32,177 nucleotides of DNA from Atopostipes suicloacalis DSM 15692 (GTDB taxonomy: Bacteria; Bacillota; Bacilli; Lactobacillales; Carnobacteriaceae_A), in the NCBI RefSeq assembly GCF_900129085.1, contig NZ_FQUF01000027.1:1-32177 (forward strand). The letters are read 5' to 3'. The number at the start of each line of letters is the position of its first letter. Position 1 is the first letter of the stretch. The notes beneath the pieces are model-generated. The model did no database searches. It had not been told where the DNA came from and was given only the letters and a program-made list of their open reading frames with translations. The position numbers and the translations under genes were made by a program. Positions 1 to 7,395 of this stretch are shown in pieces.

Positions 1-2
1 AT

Positions 3-65
3 ATTTATACGGTTAATTATACCAAAAATGCTGTTGGAAAAGGAATCTTAGTAAGAAAAAGTTAA
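3..65 (+). CDS. possible 3' end of an upstream gene (partial)
   Basis: Reading from base 3, twenty codons stay open to a TAA at 63-65, and the peptide has an ordinary composition (it ends in GKGILVRKS). The stop lies just before a promoter-like sequence that serves the next gene, so this may be the C-terminus of a gene cut by the window edge. The piece is too short to assign to a family, and it could be open by chance because one other frame also stays open for 48 bases here. Confidence 0.25.
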   Translation: MYTVNYTKNAVGKGILVRKS

Positions 66-78
66 ATTTTATAGGGTT

Positions 79-107
79 TTGACACCCTAACCATAAAATG
101 TTAATAT
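79..107 (+). promoter_or_regulatory. sigma-A-type promoter for the FMN-lipoprotein gene
   Basis: TTGACA (79-84), a 17-nt spacer and TAATAT (102-107). A 6-bp inverted repeat, TAGGGT (72-77) with ACCCTA (84-89), overlaps the -35 box and could be an operator. The predicted leader is about 75 nt. Confidence 0.6.
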
Positions 108-186
108 AACAATGAATAAACAAGGTATTTGTATTGTGATTTTAAATACAAAAAAACTCAAATAACAAAAGGATGAGGAAAAAATT

Positions 187-696
187 ATGAAAAAGTTTTT
201 ATCTGTTTTATTTTTATCGTCAGCTCTTGTTTTAACCGGCTGTGGGAATGAAGAAGCTCCAGAAGAAACACCAGAAGATACAGCTGAAGATGTACAAGAT
301 GATACAACTGTTGAGACAACAGAAGGATTACAAGATGGATCATACCGTGTTGAAGATCTTAACTTTGGCGAAACAGGCTGGAAGGAAGCTTTAGAAGTGA
401 CTGTTGCCGATGGGGAAATTACCGAAGCAACTTGGGAAAGTAAAGATGAAGATGGTAATGACAAAATTGATGACGAAGACTATCAAGAGACAATGACCAA
501 TGTTGATGGCTTAGGTCCTCAAGATTTTATACCAGATTTAGAAGGACAACTTGTAGAAAAACAAGATCCAGCAGATGTTGAAGTAGTATCTGGAGCAACA
601 CATACTTCAGAAAAATTCCAAGACTATGCACAACAATTAGTTGATGCAGCAGAAGAAGGAAATACAGAAACTATTGAAGTAGATAATGCAGAGTAA
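187..696 (+). CDS. FMN-binding-domain lipoprotein (PplA-like, flavinylated)
   Basis: This is a 169-aa surface lipoprotein. The signal peptide ends in the lipobox LTGC, with the lipidated cysteine at residue 19. A Glu/Asp/Thr-rich linker (about 20-48) follows, and then one FMN_bind-type domain (about 50-155). The segment SGATHT (135-140) matches the SGAT flavinylation motif, in which ApbE attaches FMN through a phosphoester to threonine, here probably T138. The next gene encodes ApbE, which supports this reading. Known relatives include Listeria PplA of the extracellular electron transfer system, but PplA has two such domains and this protein has one. The likely role is to carry electrons from the membrane to outside acceptors; the physiological acceptor cannot be read from sequence. 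The start has an AGGATGAGG-type ribosome site. The gene ends before a strong terminator, so apbE is probably expressed by read-through or separately. Confidence 0.85.
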   Translation: MKKFLSVLFLSSALVLTGCGNEEAPEETPEDTAEDVQDDTTVETTEGLQDGSYRVEDLNFGETGWKEALEVTVADGEITEATWESKDEDGNDKIDDEDYQETMTNVDGLGPQDFIPDLEGQLVEKQDPADVEVVSGATHTSEKFQDYAQQLVDAAEEGNTETIEVDNAE

Positions 697-723
697 TATA
701 TAAGTTTAAAGTTTTAAATAAAT

Positions 724-759
724 AAACAGGTAGGACGGGCTTTTTCCTACCTGTTTTTT
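724..759 (+). terminator. rho-independent terminator after the FMN lipoprotein
   Basis: A perfect 12-bp stem (724-735 with 745-756), a 9-nt loop and a T run to 759. It lies between the lipoprotein and apbE, so it may set the ratio of the two products. Confidence 0.85.
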
Positions 760-793
760 AGTTTATACTATGATTAAAAATTAGGAGTTTAAT

Positions 794-1897
794 ATGAAGC
801 GAATAATTAAAAATAAAAAATTGGTTTTTCTATTTTTTTTAAGTTCTATTCTTTTACTACTAGTTGCTTGTAGCCAGGAGAATAAAAAGGAAGAGGAAAA
901 TGAAACACCCTCTCAATCTGAAACAACTTTAATGGAGGAACCTGCAGAACGAAGAGAGTTTTTGATGGGCACTTATATTGTGTTGCGTGTGTATGATGAA
1001 GAAAAAGAAGAAGCACTAGACGAAGCCGTTGATCGGATAAAAGAACTCGATAAAAAACTGACTTCCAACGGCCCAGGCTCAGAAATTGATGCAATCAATC
1101 AAGCTGCCGGAGAAGAAGCGGTCGAGGTTTCCGATGATGTTTTTCCTTTAATTGAAGCGGCCGAAAAATATAGTTCGGTAGCAGGAAGTGGTTTTGACTA
1201 TACTATTGGTCCTATCACAGATTTATGGAGCATTGGCTTTGATGATGCCAGAGTTCCAGAGGTAGAGGAAATCGAAGAAGTTTTACCTTTAGTCAATCAC
1301 GAAAAAGTGAAATTAGATGTAGATAAACGTACCGTCTTCTTAACTGAAGAAGGCATGCGGATTGACTTAGGAGCGATTGCCAAGGGGTATATAGCGGATG
1401 AGGCTATGGACGTCTTAAAGGATCAAGGAGTTACAACAGCTATTGTTGATTTAGGTGGAAATGTAGTCATTATGGGCGATTCACCAACACGAGATGCAGG
1501 AGGATTTAATGTAGGTGTTCAAAATCCTGATTCCACTCGTGGTGAAATTGTGGGTTCTATTAATTTAAAAAATAAATCGATTGTTACATCAGGTATTTAT
1601 GAAAGATATATTGAAAAAGAAGGTAAAGCTTATCATCATTTAATGAACCCGGATACTGGTTATCCCTTTGACAATGATTTGGCCGGAGTCACTGTAATCA
1701 CAGATCACTCCGTCGATGGCGATGCTTTATCCACCGTTGTTTTTGGCTTTGGTCTTGAAGAAGGTCTTGATTATGTAAATAGTCAGGATGGGATTGAAGC
1801 GGTCTTTATCTCTTTAGATGACGAAATTTATACCTCAGATGGAGTTACGAATGAATTCAATTTAACGGATGATAGTTTTACATGGATCAATCAATAG
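794..1897 (+). CDS. apbE: FAD:protein FMN transferase, lipoprotein (ApbE/FmnB-like)
   Basis: This is a 367-aa lipoprotein (lipobox LVAC, cysteine at residue 26) of the ApbE family. These enzymes move FMN from FAD onto a threonine of exported proteins, outside the membrane in Gram-positive bacteria. Family hallmarks are present: MGTYIVLRVY near residue 56, GPITDLW, the DLGAIAKGYIAD helix, IVDLGGNV, a VTSGIYERY segment followed by HHLMNPDTGYP, and the metal-site stretch DGDALSTVVFG. Length is normal for the family. The obvious substrate is the upstream lipoprotein with its SGAT motif. The two genes are 97 bp apart with a terminator between, so this is a functional pair rather than a tight operon. 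In Listeria the same enzyme is called FmnB and belongs to the flavin-based extracellular electron transfer locus. Confidence 0.93.
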   Translation: MKRIIKNKKLVFLFFLSSILLLLVACSQENKKEEENETPSQSETTLMEEPAERREFLMGTYIVLRVYDEEKEEALDEAVDRIKELDKKLTSNGPGSEIDAINQAAGEEAVEVSDDVFPLIEAAEKYSSVAGSGFDYTIGPITDLWSIGFDDARVPEVEEIEEVLPLVNHEKVKLDVDKRTVFLTEEGMRIDLGAIAKGYIADEAMDVLKDQGVTTAIVDLGGNVVIMGDSPTRDAGGFNVGVQNPDSTRGEIVGSINLKNKSIVTSGIYERYIEKEGKAYHHLMNPDTGYPFDNDLAGVTVITDHSVDGDALSTVVFGFGLEEGLDYVNSQDGIEAVFISLDDEIYTSDGVTNEFNLTDDSFTWINQ

Positions 1898-1945
1898 ATT
1901 AATACACTATATAGCATGAAGAAGAAATTAATGAACATATAATTT

Positions 1946-1999
1946 AAATTGAGTGCTTTATTCTCGGGAATTTTTCGATGATAAAACACTCAATTTTGT
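1946..1999 (+). terminator. probable terminator after apbE
   Basis: A 16-bp stem with a single mismatch (1946-1961 with 1981-1996) around a 19-nt loop. The T tract after it is short, so its strength is uncertain. Confidence 0.6.
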
Positions 2000-2018
2000 T
2001 ATTCAGATTTCTTTATGT

Positions 2019-2047
2019 TTGACGAAGTGACAAAGTGTCACTATAAT
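2019..2047 (+). promoter_or_regulatory. promoter with a perfect operator palindrome for the ABC-2 transporter
   Basis: TTGACG (2019-2024), a 17-nt spacer and a consensus TATAAT (2042-2047). The spacer holds the perfect inverted repeat AGTGACA-AAG-TGTCACT (2026-2042), which touches the -10 box. A dimeric repressor bound there would block RNA polymerase. No matching regulator gene lies next to it. Confidence 0.75.
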
Positions 2048-2093
2048 AAATAAAGCATCAAGAAATTCCAACTTAATTAAATGAGGAGATCCT

Positions 2094-3002
2094 ATGGAAA
2101 ATATTATAGAAGTTCATAATCTAAAAAAAGATTATGGAAATATTGAAGCAGTTAAAGGAATAAATTTTGACGTGAAAAGTGGTTCGTTTTTTGCCTTTTT
2201 AGGTCCAAATGGTGCCGGAAAGAGTACAACGATCGAAATGATGTGTACTTTTTTAACACCAAGTTCTGGTGAGATTAAAATCGGCCAATACAAAGTAGGA
2301 AAAGACAATGAAAAAATACGAGAAATGATCGGCGTTGTTTTTCAAAATAATGTACTTGATGATTTATTAACAGTAGAAGAAAATTTGCGTTTACGAGGTG
2401 GTCTGTACGAAAAAAATAAAGGAAACCTCCAAGAATTAATACAAGAAGCTATGGAAATAACGAATATTACCGACTTAAAAGATCGACCATATGGTGAACT
2501 ATCAGGCGGGCAAAGACGACGTGCAGATTTAGCACGCGGATTAATTCATCGACCAAAAGTACTCTTTTTAGATGAACCGACCACCGGCTTAGATCCGCAG
2601 ACCCGACAACAAGTCTGGAAGACGATAAAACAAATGCAACAAGAAAATAATTTAACGATTTTTCTGACTACTCACTATATGGAAGAAGCAGCACAGGCAG
2701 ACAAAATTATGATTATCGACCATGGAGAGATTCAAGAAGAAGGTACTCCTTCTCAACTAAAAGAAAAATATGCCAAAAATAAATTAGTTCTTACGCCTAA
2801 AGATCAAACTTTAAGTGAAAAACTAGAAGCAAATAATGTGTCATTTGAGAAGACTGGTGATTCTCTTACCATTTATTTAGAATCGACCCTTGATGCAGTA
2901 GCTCTTTCTGAAAAATACATTAAGGATATAGAAAGCTATGAAGTACTCAAAGGGAGTATGGATGACGTGTTCTTAAACGTAACAGGAAAGGAGCTAAGAT
3001 AA
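2094..3002 (+). CDS. ABC-2 type exporter, ATP-binding subunit (DrrA/CcmA-like)
   Basis: This 302-aa cytoplasmic ATPase powers the membrane protein encoded next. The order is Walker A GPNGAGKST (about residues 38-46), Q-loop VFQNN, signature LSGGQRRR, Walker B VLFLDEPTTGLD and switch histidine TTHYMEEA. A C-terminal extension of about 80 residues is of the kind found in drug and antibiotic exporters of the DrrA type. The stop codon and the start of the permease overlap by one base (TAATG), so the two are translationally coupled. The gene has its own promoter with an operator-like palindrome, which suggests induction by a substrate. The substrate itself (drug, lipid or peptide) cannot be told. 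Confidence 0.9.
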   Translation: MENIIEVHNLKKDYGNIEAVKGINFDVKSGSFFAFLGPNGAGKSTTIEMMCTFLTPSSGEIKIGQYKVGKDNEKIREMIGVVFQNNVLDDLLTVEENLRLRGGLYEKNKGNLQELIQEAMEITNITDLKDRPYGELSGGQRRRADLARGLIHRPKVLFLDEPTTGLDPQTRQQVWKTIKQMQQENNLTIFLTTHYMEEAAQADKIMIIDHGEIQEEGTPSQLKEKYAKNKLVLTPKDQTLSEKLEANNVSFEKTGDSLTIYLESTLDAVALSEKYIKDIESYEVLKGSMDDVFLNVTGKELR

Positions 3003-3859
3003 TGCTGGCTTTAATTCAAAGGAATATTAAATTGTTTTTTAGGGATAAAATGACTGTATTTTTCTCCTTGCTATCTTCTTTGATTTTGATTGGCTTATAC
3101 TTCGTGTTTTTAGAAGGTACTTTAAGTGTGGAGGTAGCTGATTACATTGATCCAGATTTAATTATGTTTAATTGGCTAATTGCAGGTATTTTAGCGATTA
3201 ATTCAATTTCCACTACCTTAACGGCTTTTGGTACAAAAGTAAAAGATGATGAAAAAGCTATTTCTAAAGACTTTCATTCAACTCCGATTTCTAAAGCTCA
3301 AGTAGCGGGAGGATATATTGGTGCTGCTTTTGCCATCAGTCTATTAGTTTCAATCTTTACATTATTTATTGGAGAACTGATTATTTATTTCCAATATGGA
3401 TCGATTATAGATTTTGTGACCTTTTTAAAGGTTTTGGCTCTTACCTTGGTTACAGTGTTTTCAAATTCAGCTTTAATGTATTTGGTTATTCTTTTCGTTG
3501 ATTCTTCAGGGGCCTATTCGGTAATCAGTTCAGTCGTTGGTTCTCTATCAGGTTTTATCGCGGGAGTATATATCCCAGTAGGTGTTTTACCTGATTGGGT
3601 CGCTTCGATCATTAAATTCGTTCCATCCACTCAAGCCGCTTCCCTTTTACGTAAAGCCTTAATGCAAAATGAATTTCAAAAGATGAGTGGGGCTCCTAAC
3701 GAGCTAATCTTAGAAGTGAAAGAAACTTTAGGAGTCATCTTTACATGGGGCGATGGCTATATAACAACTACTCAAAGCTTAATTTATGTTTTGTTATCAG
3801 GAGTTATTTTCTATCTATTAGCCGTTTGGAAACTTTCAAAAGAAGATTCTAACAATTAA
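3002..3859 (+). CDS. ABC-2 type exporter, permease subunit
   Basis: A 285-aa integral membrane protein with about six hydrophobic segments, an N-terminal amphipathic LIQRNIKLFFRDK stretch and the FSTPISKAQ-like cytoplasmic region usual for ABC-2 permeases. The large loop between the first two helices is acidic and probably extracellular. It overlaps the ATPase gene by one base, and the pair is followed by a terminator, so it forms a two-gene operon. The transported compound is unknown. Placement between redox genes on both sides may be coincidence because its promoter is separate. Confidence 0.88.
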   Translation: MLALIQRNIKLFFRDKMTVFFSLLSSLILIGLYFVFLEGTLSVEVADYIDPDLIMFNWLIAGILAINSISTTLTAFGTKVKDDEKAISKDFHSTPISKAQVAGGYIGAAFAISLLVSIFTLFIGELIIYFQYGSIIDFVTFLKVLALTLVTVFSNSALMYLVILFVDSSGAYSVISSVVGSLSGFIAGVYIPVGVLPDWVASIIKFVPSTQAASLLRKALMQNEFQKMSGAPNELILEVKETLGVIFTWGDGYITTTQSLIYVLLSGVIFYLLAVWKLSKEDSNN

Positions 3860-3890
3860 TAGATGACTCTTAAAAATAAGAAATAAACTA

Positions 3891-3926
3891 AAAACGACTC
3901 GTTCAAATTTGAATGAGTCGTTTTTT
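3891..3926. terminator. bidirectional terminator between convergent genes
   Basis: A near-perfect stem, CGACTC through GAGTCG (3895-3920, one G-T pair), with T residues after it and A residues before it. It can serve the ABC-2 operon on the plus strand and the Gx-transporter gene on the minus strand. Confidence 0.8.
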
Positions 3927-3971
3927 AGATACTATTTAGTAAAATAAATCGATAAATTTGTAACTTCTTTT

Positions 3972-4544
3972 TTATTCATTTAGAGAAGCTTCATACCACT
4001 TTCGAGACAAATCATTATTTTTTGCTTCTTCACTTTGCATTTTTTTAATCGTTGCGATATTTTTCATCATGAAATTCCCAACAACTCCTACGACAATACC
4101 GGCAATAATTCCTGCAAAGGATAAAACGGGAAGATATAGCATGACGGTAAATGATTGTGCAATTAAGCTAGCGACCGTGAGTTGCCCTACGTTAAAAAGA
4201 ATACCTCCTGTTGTACTGATACCTATAAAACTGACTCTTTTAGGTCCTAATTTTCGAACCAGTACCATCCCAAAGAAACTTAAATAAGAACCAGCAAAGC
4301 TATACATAAAAGTGGATAAAGTTCCACCCAATAAAGAAGTAAGTAATAACCGCATAGTTACCACTTTAAAACTATCTTTAAAAGATAAAGAAAAAATAGC
4401 CACTAAAGTCACCATGTTCGCTAAACCTATTTTTGCTCCAGGAGCAAATGCTAAAAGATTGGGTAACATTCCTTCTACTAAGGATATTACCGTTGCTTGA
4501 GCAGCTAATAGTGCGATATAAACTGATTTTTGTGTTTTACTCAT
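3972..4544 (-). CDS. Gx transporter family membrane protein (EetB-like; annotated elsewhere as heptaprenyl diphosphate synthase component I)
   Basis: This 190-aa protein is mostly hydrophobic with about five or six membrane segments. It has the Gx_transp features: an AAQATVISLVEGMLP opening, AKIGLANMVTL, the LLLTSLLGGTLSTFMYS stretch and a GGILFNVGQL segment. The fold resembles the substrate-binding subunits of ECF vitamin transporters. Proteins of this family are often labelled component I of heptaprenyl diphosphate synthase, and Listeria EetB belongs to it. Its position about 2 kb from the flavin lipoprotein and ApbE makes an EET-type role reasonable, but the other Listeria EET genes (ndh2, eetA, dmkA/B) are not in this window. 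Start: an AGGTAGGATT ribosome site lies directly before the ATG on the minus strand. The C-terminal 30 residues are charged and cytoplasmic. Confidence 0.8.
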   Translation of the reverse strand: MSKTQKSVYIALLAAQATVISLVEGMLPNLLAFAPGAKIGLANMVTLVAIFSLSFKDSFKVVTMRLLLTSLLGGTLSTFMYSFAGSYLSFFGMVLVRKLGPKRVSFIGISTTGGILFNVGQLTVASLIAQSFTVMLYLPVLSFAGIIAGIVVGVVGNFMMKNIATIKKMQSEEAKNNDLSRKWYEASLNE

Positions 4545-4942
4545 AATCCTACCTATCTTTCATTCTGTTCGTTTAGTTTATCATAATTCAATAGTAATGG
4601 ATAGAAACAATAAAATTCAAAAGGAGTACGAATGAATATAGTTTAAATTTCTTGTGAATAATGTTTGAAAAAAGAGCTTATACTATTTTTTGTTCGGAGT
4701 AACATTGTATTTTTATACAAACAGTTTATAATTCTATTAGATTACGTTTTAAAAAGGATTTTTTATTTTTAAGAGTAGGTTAATTTTAGAAGACGTTCTT
4801 CCGACAATAGAAAATGTAAGCATAAAAGTGATTATGATTTATAATAAAAGAAGGTCAATTAGCATCAGAATTCGAATAAATAAAATATTTATTATTATCT
4901 ATAATAATGGCTTAACATCAACATTTTTAAGCAACATTCAAA
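4545..4942. other. long AT-rich intergenic region without a supported gene
   Basis: About 400 bases upstream of the ATPase promoter hold no ORF that looks coding. The one signal is a good ribosome site AAGGAG (4621-4626) followed by ATG (4632) and only four codons before a stop, perhaps a remnant of a lost gene. The start side near 4545-4600 should contain the minus-strand promoter of the Gx-transporter gene, but no clear -35/-10 pair was found. Confidence 0.5.
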
Positions 4943-4971
4943 TTGACTTTACGATTAAATATTGTTATATT
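4943..4971 (+). promoter_or_regulatory. promoter of the ATP synthase operon
   Basis: TTGACT (4943-4948), a 17-nt spacer and TATATT (4966-4971). It would give a leader of about 90 nt before the first gene of the operon. Confidence 0.65.
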
Positions 4972-5069
4972 GATTAATGTAATTTCTGTTTTACGATTTT
5001 TGTTTATATGACTCACGCAAACTTTATAAGGGAGCGTTGAATCGTATCTAGTGATGTATGGAGGGGATC

Positions 5070-5399
5070 ATGACTAAATTACATTTTGTATTAATAATTT
5101 TAGGCTCAGCCTTATTCTTTTGGGATGTTTCTTATGGCCTAGGCTGGTTAATAGGTTGGATTTTTGCAGGATTGTTGCGTCAATATCGTGAGAAGATATT
5201 AGATAATCTTATAGATTTTGATCATTTCTCTACAAGGAAGTATATTGCTTATTTGCTTGGAGTGGTAGTTTGGATTGCTATTCCATTCTTCATTTCATTC
5301 TTGTTGCCTGATTACATTAATCCAATTGCTGTATTTGCAGCATTCTTTGCGGATCGAGCCTTAATGTTTGTCATGAGATCAATTAGAAAGGAGACTTAA
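5070..5399 (+). CDS. AtpI-like membrane protein, first gene of the ATP synthase operon
   Basis: A small integral membrane protein of 109 aa from this start, with three or four hydrophobic segments (about 3-32, 53-73, 77-97) and positively charged ends. It sits directly before the a-subunit gene, the place of atpI/uncI, whose products help assemble the c ring or handle Mg2+. I assign it mainly by position, size and topology because AtpI sequences are poorly conserved. An in-frame ATG at 5058 would add four residues, but the ribosome site GGAGG (5060-5064) lies inside that extension at the right distance from the ATG at 5070, so 5070 is preferred. The gap to atpB is 2 nt. Confidence 0.65.
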   Translation: MTKLHFVLIILGSALFFWDVSYGLGWLIGWIFAGLLRQYREKILDNLIDFDHFSTRKYIAYLLGVVVWIAIPFFISFLLPDYINPIAVFAAFFADRALMFVMRSIRKET

Positions 5400-5401
5400 A
5401 T

Positions 5402-6085
5402 GTGTTTCAGATCGAACAAGTATCTATTTTAATTGTAACTATTTTTCTTGCGGTCTCTTTTTGGCTAATCAATAAACAGTTACAGACTTTGCAAGGCAAG
5501 CAAAAACCGAATCGTATAGCCGCTGGTGTTGTGAAACTTGTAAGTTGGATCAATCAATATACGATTGATGCAATGGGAGAAGAATATGGTCGGAAATTTT
5601 CGGCATATATTGGTACTGTTTTTATTTATATTTTAGTATCTAATATTAGTGGATTGTTCGGGCTATCCGCACCTACTTCCAACTATAGCGTAACGCTCTC
5701 ATTTGCGGCAATTACTTGGATATTTATTCAAGGGGTTAGTATTAAAACAAATGGTTTCAAAGGCTATTTAAAAAGCTTTTTAGATCCGTTTGCTTTCTTT
5801 TTAATTCCAAATATTTTTGGGCAAATTGCTCCATTATTAAGTTTGTCTTTACGTTTATTTGGGAACGTCGTCGCTGGTTCGACCATTATGTCTTTGCTTT
5901 ATATGTTTACAGGATGGGTTAGTCAATTTGTTCCAGTAATTGGCGGTTTTAACTTTTTTGGAGTGATTGTTGCTCCAGTTTTACATTTGTATTTTGATTT
6001 GTTTTCAGGATTTTTACAATCTTTTTTATTTATTTCGTTAACAATTATTTTCATTGGGGTAGAAACGCCTCAAGAAAATGGATAA
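5402..6085 (+). CDS. atpB: F1Fo ATP synthase subunit a
   Basis: The a subunit forms the two half-channels that bring the coupling ion to and from the c ring. The protein is 227 aa with five or six membrane segments. The family signature SLSLRLFGNVVAG carries the essential stator arginine (R151). The start is GTG at 5402, 8 nt after AAAGGAG. An ATG two bases earlier (5400) is in another frame and closes quickly, so it is not the start. At 227 residues it is close to other Firmicute a subunits (about 235-245). It belongs to the operon with the typical order a-c-b-delta-alpha-gamma-beta-epsilon. Confidence 0.95.
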   Translation: MFQIEQVSILIVTIFLAVSFWLINKQLQTLQGKQKPNRIAAGVVKLVSWINQYTIDAMGEEYGRKFSAYIGTVFIYILVSNISGLFGLSAPTSNYSVTLSFAAITWIFIQGVSIKTNGFKGYLKSFLDPFAFFLIPNIFGQIAPLLSLSLRLFGNVVAGSTIMSLLYMFTGWVSQFVPVIGGFNFFGVIVAPVLHLYFDLFSGFLQSFLFISLTIIFIGVETPQENG

Positions 6086-6119
6086 AAATAATATAAATTA
6101 TATAAGGAGTTGTTTTTAA

Positions 6120-6350
6120 ATGACAATTGGAGATGGATTAGTAGCAATCGCAGCAGCTTTAGCAGTAATGACAGGGATTTTCTCAACGGCAGGGCAAGGT
6201 TATGTCGCAGCAAAAGCTGTTGAAGCAGTAGGTAAAAACCCAGAAGCAGAAAATGAAATCCGTACAATGCTTATTTTAGGTGCTGGTATTGCTGAAACGG
6301 CAGCGATTTATGGACTATTGATTGCTTTCTTAATACTCTTTGCATATTAA
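6120..6350 (+). CDS. atpE: F1Fo ATP synthase subunit c, Na+-type ion-binding pattern
   Basis: A 76-aa hairpin of two membrane helices joined by the polar loop GKNPEAENEIR, which contacts F1. The ion-binding glutamate is E59 in helix 2. Q26, I57, T60 and Y64 fall at the same spacings from E59 as Q32, V63, S66 and Y70 do from E65 in the Na+-binding c subunit of Ilyobacter tartaricus. H+-type Firmicute c subunits have instead an EALPI-like stretch after the glutamate and no matching glutamine or tyrosine. The Ilyobacter residue T67, which holds a water molecule, is A61 here. I infer Na+ translocation, or at least Na+ binding, which needs biochemical proof. AAGGAG lies 10 nt before the ATG. Confidence 0.95.
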   Translation: MTIGDGLVAIAAALAVMTGIFSTAGQGYVAAKAVEAVGKNPEAENEIRTMLILGAGIAETAAIYGLLIAFLILFAY

Positions 6351-6371
6351 ACTTAAAATGAGGGATAAAAT

Positions 6372-6884
6372 ATGATCGATATAGCGGAAAAACTTTTTCC
6401 AAATCTATTAACATTACTTGTCCAGTTAGCTGCAACGGGGATCATTTATCTTTTATACCGAAAATATTTACATCAACCCGTGATGAATTATTTAGATAAA
6501 CAAGCAGAAGAGCTAAATGAAGCTCAAAATTATGCAAAAACAGTAGAGGAAGAGGCGCAAGTTAAGACGCAAGCCTTGGAAAAAGAGCATCAAGAAGAAG
6601 TCGAAAGATTAAAACGTGCACAACAAGCGATGGAAGTTGAAGCAAGAAAAGAGCGTGAGAAAATCATTGAACAAGCTACTCATGAAAAAGAACTAATGCT
6701 TGAACAAGCTCACAATGAGATTGAAATTCAAAGAGCGAATTTAATTGCAGAAGTAGAAGATTATTTATTAGATGTAGCTTTGAACTTAACAGAACGCACG
6801 CTTGAAAACTATGATTATGATGAAACAGAAATTTATCATTCATTAGAAGTAGAATTGGAGCAGATGAATAATGAGACTCACTAA
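6372..6884 (+). CDS. atpF: F1Fo ATP synthase subunit b
   Basis: The b subunit is the peripheral stalk that stops F1 from turning with the rotor. It is 170 aa with one N-terminal membrane helix (about 12-28), the usual LHQPVMNYLDKQAEEL segment where the helix leaves the membrane, and a long highly charged coiled coil to the C-terminus. Length is normal. The gene overlaps atpH by 14 nt, so the two are translationally coupled. Ribosome site GAGGGA precedes the ATG at 6372. Confidence 0.95.
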   Translation: MIDIAEKLFPNLLTLLVQLAATGIIYLLYRKYLHQPVMNYLDKQAEELNEAQNYAKTVEEEAQVKTQALEKEHQEEVERLKRAQQAMEVEARKEREKIIEQATHEKELMLEQAHNEIEIQRANLIAEVEDYLLDVALNLTERTLENYDYDETEIYHSLEVELEQMNNETH

Positions 6885-7395
6885 ACAATATGTGTATGCA
6901 TTATTAGCCTCTATTCCAGCGGATTCTTCTATAGATGTGTGGTTTCAACTTCAAGAGCTAACTCAAATATTAAAACAATCTGATCAATATGTTCATGCGT
7001 TAGATGTGAAAGCGGAAAGTTTTCAAAATTTACGCACCATTTTAAATGGTCAATTTGACGCAATGGTGATTAACTTTTTAGAAGTTATTACAGAAGAAGG
7101 GATGCTACATCGATTAGAAACGATTACGGAAGATTACTATTTGATCCTAGTCGAAGAAAATATATTATTTGATGTACAAGTTTATAGTGCAAATCCTTTA
7201 GGTGAACAAATTAAAAATCAGATTGAATCTCTAATTTACAATCGTTGGGGAGAAAACTCAATGATTCATTATCAAATAAATAAAAACTTAATCGGAGGAA
7301 TTCGATTAGAAGTAAATGGTGCGGTAATAGATACGACTTTTCGTTCGCGCATCGATCAAATTATAAGAGAGGTGCAGCATGGATCGAAAAAGTGA
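6871..7395 (+). CDS. atpH: F1Fo ATP synthase subunit delta
   Basis: Delta joins the top of F1 to the b stalk. The 174-aa protein has the six-helix N-terminal region, which is divergent, and the conserved C-terminal hallmark LIGGIRLEVNGAVIDTTFRSRI (the family pattern is GGIRLRVGDxxxDGS). It overlaps atpF upstream and atpA downstream (17 nt). The presence of a delta gene, and the gene order, separate this operon from the N-ATPase type, which lacks delta and has atpD/atpC first. Confidence 0.93.
   Translation: MRLTKQYVYALLASIPADSSIDVWFQLQELTQILKQSDQYVHALDVKAESFQNLRTILNGQFDAMVINFLEVITEEGMLHRLETITEDYYLILVEENILFDVQVYSANPLGEQIKNQIESLIYNRWGENSMIHYQINKNLIGGIRLEVNGAVIDTTFRSRIDQIIREVQHGSKK

Noticed and set aside
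4972-5069. Riboswitch or attenuator in the ATPase leader
   Set aside because: No conserved aptamer motif or terminator hairpin is seen in these 98 bases.
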